A stretch of DNA of 64,000 nt, from positions 1 to 64,000 of the forward strand of contig JALDNG010002246.1 in NCBI GenBank assembly GCA_024349245.1, read 5' to 3'. Below the pieces are notes generated by a model that saw only the letters and a program-made list of their open reading frames with translations, did not search any database and was not told the origin of the DNA. Source of the DNA: Neodontobutis hainanensis (taxonomy: Eukaryota > Chordata > Actinopteri > Gobiiformes > Odontobutidae). A program made the translations under genes and the position numbers. Positions 61,486 through 64,000 of this stretch are shown here, piece after piece; the stretch's first letter is position 1, and each line of letters opens with the position of its first letter.

Positions 61486-62079
61486 CTAAGAACTGTAACA
61501 TTCAGAAAACAGGTGTGTTTTGAGCATGGATTTGAATTCAGAGATAGTGTTAACCTGACGGAGTGATAGGGGGAGAGAGTTCCACATTTTGGGCGCAATA
61601 ACACTAAATGATCTGCCCCCCATTGAAGCAAGGCGATGCCGAGGGACAACGAGCAGGCTGGAATCAGCAGATCGTAAAGAGCGTGTAGGGGTGTAGGGGA
61701 GAAGCAGGTTACAGAGGTAGGGGGGAGCAAGGCCGTGCAGAGACTTAAAAGCGAGAAGGAGAATTTTGTATTTGATACGGTGAACCACGGGAAGCCAGTG
61801 AAGATCATGTAGGATTGGGGAGATATGTGCAGAACGCTTGGTGTGTGAGTAGTCTAGCAGCAGAGTTTTGAATGTATTGTAATTTGGAAATGGAGCTAGC
61901 TGGTAGGCCAATGAACAGTGCATTACAGTAATCAAGGCGTGAGGTGACAAATGCATGGATAATGGTTTCAGCATCTGAGATGCTGATAAAGGGACGGAGC
62001 TGAGCAATGCGACGTAGATGAAAGAATGCCACTTTAGTGATGGAATTAATGTGAGAGTGGAAAGATAGAGAGGGATCAA
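61486..62079 (-). pseudogene. C-terminal region of the L2-clade ORF
   Basis: In the genuine part of this frame (about 61486-61830) are HISPILHDLHWLPVVHRIKY and LLLAFKSLHGLAPPYL, followed by WNSLPLSLRQVNTISEFKS. These are the well-conserved end of CR1/L2 proteins. The stop at 61486 leaves a short 3' UTR. The upstream portion of this open frame is a shadow of the RT core. Confidence 0.82.
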
Positions 62080-62686
62080 AAATTACACCAAGATTTTTAA
62101 CAGTACTAGATGGTTTGATGAAAGAGCCGGCAATCGCACAGGTGAAGTTAGTAGGAATTTTATTAGTGAGTGATGAAGGTCCAGTGAAGATAATCTCAGT
62201 TTTGTCCATGTTGAGTTTTAGAAAATTTGAATGAAGCCAGTCTTTTATTTCATGCACACAAGCAGAGATTTTGTCGGTTGTGAGAGATAAAGTTGATGTA
62301 CAAGTACTATATAATTGAATGTCGTCAGCGTAAAAATGATAATTAAAACCATGACGGCGGAGGATCTGACCAAGAGGTATTATATAAATTATAAATAATA
62401 ATGGCCCAAGAATGGATCCTGAGGAACACCTTGCTTCAGGGAGCATTGGGTGAGTGTAATTTTTAAGTGAAATATAAAACCGTCTGTCAGAGAGATAAGA
62501 GGAAAACCAGGAAAGAGCAGCACCAGAAATACCCACATCCAAAAGGCGCGAAATGAGTAGTCGATGGGAGACGGTGTCAAAGGCAGAGCTGAGGTCGAGC
62601 AACAGAAGCATAGACAGAGAACCAGAATCACCAGCGAGAAGCAGATCATTTGTTACCTTGACTAGTGCAGTTTCAGTACTATGCAA
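61805..62686 (-). pseudogene. Reverse transcriptase core of the L2-clade ORF
   Basis: This 293-codon piece begins MHSTETALVKVTNDLL only because it is the first Met in the frame; the true domain starts upstream. Motifs in order: LDLSSAFDTVSH with the catalytic Asp at residue 37, SSGSILGPLLFIIY at about 88-101, YADDIQLY with YADD at 119-122 (62321-62332), then HSNFLKLNMDKTE and VKNLGVIFDPSLSF. All catalytic Asp residues are present. The frame is lost near 61830 and overlaps the next piece. Confidence 0.88.
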
Positions 62687-62730
62687 AGGGCGAAAACCAG
62701 ATTGAAAAGGATCAAAGAGATTATTTTCAA

Positions 62731-63336
62731 CTAGAAAAGACTGAAGCTGGGAGGCAACAGTGCTTTCCAGTAGTTTAGATATGAAGGGAGATTTGAAATG
62801 GGACGATAATTAGATAAGACTGAGGGATCAAGGTTGGGTTTCTTGAGGACAGGGGTAACAGCTGCAGTTTTCAGTGACAGAGGAAATGAAGCAGAGATAA
62901 GAGATGCATTGATGAAGTGAGAGATAGGTGCAGAAATAACTGAATGGCAGAGTTTCAGTAGAGTGGTAGGAGCGGGGTCAAGATGACAAGATGAAGGATT
63001 GGACTTCAAGATTAACTCAGAGACAGAAGAAGGAGTAGACAGAGAGAAAGAAGGCAGGAATTGACCAGGTTGATTCGGCAGGTAACTAATATTAGTGGGA
63101 TCATGAAAGAGGCACTGGTTTACGGGATCTGATTTTTCTAGAATGTGAGCCAAGAATGAAGTGCAAAGTTCATCAGAAGCTAGAGCAACATGAGATAAAG
63201 GTTTGGTGAGTTTATTTATTGTGTTAAATAATGCTTTTGGCCTGTTGCTTGATTTATTAATTGTAGCAGATACAAAATTGGAACGAGCCAAATTCAGGGC
63301 CGTTTTATAAATCTTGATATGCTCAACGAATGCCAA
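62731..63336 (-). pseudogene. Linker and N-terminal RT motifs of the L2-clade ORF
   Basis: The segment contains NRPKALFNTINKL, typical of the linker between endonuclease and RT in CR1/L2 elements, and then PVLKKPNLDPS and NYRPISNLP, which are the first RT motifs. After NYRPISNLP the frame is lost near 62780-62790 and continues in the RT frame that opens at HSTETALVKV. Confidence 0.82.
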
Positions 63337-63394
63337 GCGGTGAACAGTCAGGCGGTTTTCCTATAGTAGCGCTCAAGCCGTCTACCAGTGGCCT

Positions 63395-63997
63395 TTAAGA
63401 TCCGGAGCTCAGGAGTGTACCAGGAGATGAATGTGTGGAAGGGACAATTCTTGTCTTTACAGGAGCATGCTCATCTAAGATATCCGAGATTATGGAGTTA
63501 TACTTGGATAGTATCAGTGAAGGTGAGGAGATATCAAAGACATCAGATAGATTAGATGAGGAAACAGAGGTACAAAATAATGCAGTATCAACAGCTGTAA
63601 GATTGCGATAAGATATGACAGTTGTAGAACAGTTCTTATGTATAGGCAGGCTGAGGCTAAAGTCAAGAAATTTATGATCAGAAATACCAGTGTCAGTAGA
63701 GGTGATGGAAGAGATATTAGCCATTGATGTACAAATCAAATCAAGGGTATGACCACGGGTATGAGTAGGAAAATTAACATGCTGAATTAGATTAAAGCAT
63801 TCAAAAATAGAAAGTAACTGGTTGGCGTTAGAGCAAACAGCATCAACATGAATATTAAAATCACCAAGGAGTAGAATAGGAGATGACAATGAGCAGACAA
63901 GGGTCAACAGTTCACTGAGTTCAGAAAAGAAGTTAGACAGGGTCTTAGGAGGTCGATAGAGCAATATAATTATGAGAGAGCCAGCCTTCAAAACCAT
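63395..63997 (-). pseudogene. APE endonuclease segment of the L2-clade ORF
   Basis: This open stretch of about 200 codons reads, from its right end, LYRPP with Tyr at 14, LLLGDFNIHVD with Asp 46 and Asn 48, GHTLDLI with Asp 86, and ISDH with Asp 107 and His 108. These are the C-terminal half of the APE endonuclease motifs; the Asn and Glu motifs that should precede them lie beyond base 64000. The frame ends at a stop at 63395 after a probable shift. Confidence 0.85.
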
Positions 63998-64000
63998 GTA

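Larger units (their letters stand above)
61486..63997 (-). pseudogene. L2-clade endonuclease-reverse transcriptase ORF, frameshifted and open at the right edge
   Basis: Read from right to left, 63997-63395 codes the endonuclease, 63336-62731 the linker and first RT motifs, 62686-61805 the RT core, and 62079-61486 the C-terminal region. Neighbouring pieces alternate between two frames, so breaks lie near 63390, 62780 and 61830. The protein would nick target DNA and reverse-transcribe the LINE RNA, and possibly the SINE found in this window. The motif set is otherwise complete for the part present. The first endonuclease motifs lie outside the window. Frame breaks may be genuine decay or sequencing errors. 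Confidence 0.85.
61331..64000 (-). mobile_element. L2-clade (CR1/L2 group) LINE, 3' part, continues past the window
   Basis: A non-LTR retrotransposon on the minus strand, with an APE endonuclease at the right, a reverse transcriptase in the middle and a 3' end at 61331 carrying a (TTA)n microsatellite tail (plus-strand TAATAATAATAATAA at 61331-61345). The RT signature YADDIQLY and the HSTETALVKV segment upstream are typical of fish L2 elements, and a short 3' repeat in place of poly(A) fits the L2/CR1 group. The 5' end lies beyond the right edge. Three frame changes interrupt the single long ORF. Confidence 0.88.

Noticed and set aside
1..64000. A novel defence, biosynthetic or signalling gene system
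   Set aside because: Every coding-like segment outside the repeats belongs to the two LINEs. I see no host gene cluster, operon-like layout or unassigned conserved protein.

Overview
The window looks like repeat-dense nuclear DNA from a ray-finned (teleost-type) fish, most likely subtelomeric or other heterochromatin. The evidence is indirect. It holds a Tx1-clade LINE whose ORF1 carries two CCHC zinc knuckles, an L2-clade LINE, a tRNA-derived SINE with an L2-like tail, a solo LTR, kilobases of tandem satellite and a short vertebrate-type telomere repeat. I see no host protein-coding gene and no free-standing RNA gene. Most long open frames are by-products of repeat composition.

Layout. (1) 1-8820 and 14748-17312: a CT-rich minisatellite of 9-base blocks, mostly grouped as 27- and 18-base units, with kilobase higher-order repeats. 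(2) 8821-14747: an apparently full-length Tx1-clade LINE (+ strand) nested in that array, with 5' UTR, ORF1, ORF2 (APE endonuclease, reverse transcriptase, C-terminal Cys/His motif), AATAAA and poly(A); both ORFs are broken by several frameshifts. (3) 17313-61330: about 42 kb of a second satellite with a 23-base monomer (about 1,800 monomers by length division). It is interrupted by a three-module spacer (17461-18075), a solo LTR with a 5-base target duplication (39840-40198) and three copies of one SINE (about 44.7, 47.9 and 51.6 kb) amplified inside a 3.2-3.7 kb tandem unit. (4) 61331-64000: the 3' portion of an L2-clade LINE on the minus strand, running off the right edge.

The 23-base satellite is in one orientation from 17.3 to 31.77 kb, inverted from 31.79 to about 40.77 kb, and back to the first orientation to 61.33 kb. 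The left inversion junction carries 16 bases of telomere repeat (CCCTAA type). This is the most striking structural signal here and suggests a fused or healed chromosome end between two subtelomeric satellite blocks, or an assembly join that mimics one. A 1.6-2 kb stretch at 18.4-20.4 kb recurs at 59.7-61.3 kb and supplies the uninterrupted version of the L2 insertion site.

The elements interact as layers: satellite amplification by unequal exchange, insertion of LINE, SINE and LTR elements into satellite, and later co-amplification of the SINE with its host satellite. Differences between near-identical copies cluster at CG dinucleotides, so some indels and LINE frameshifts could be sequencing artefacts. 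I found no evidence for a new enzymatic or defence system.
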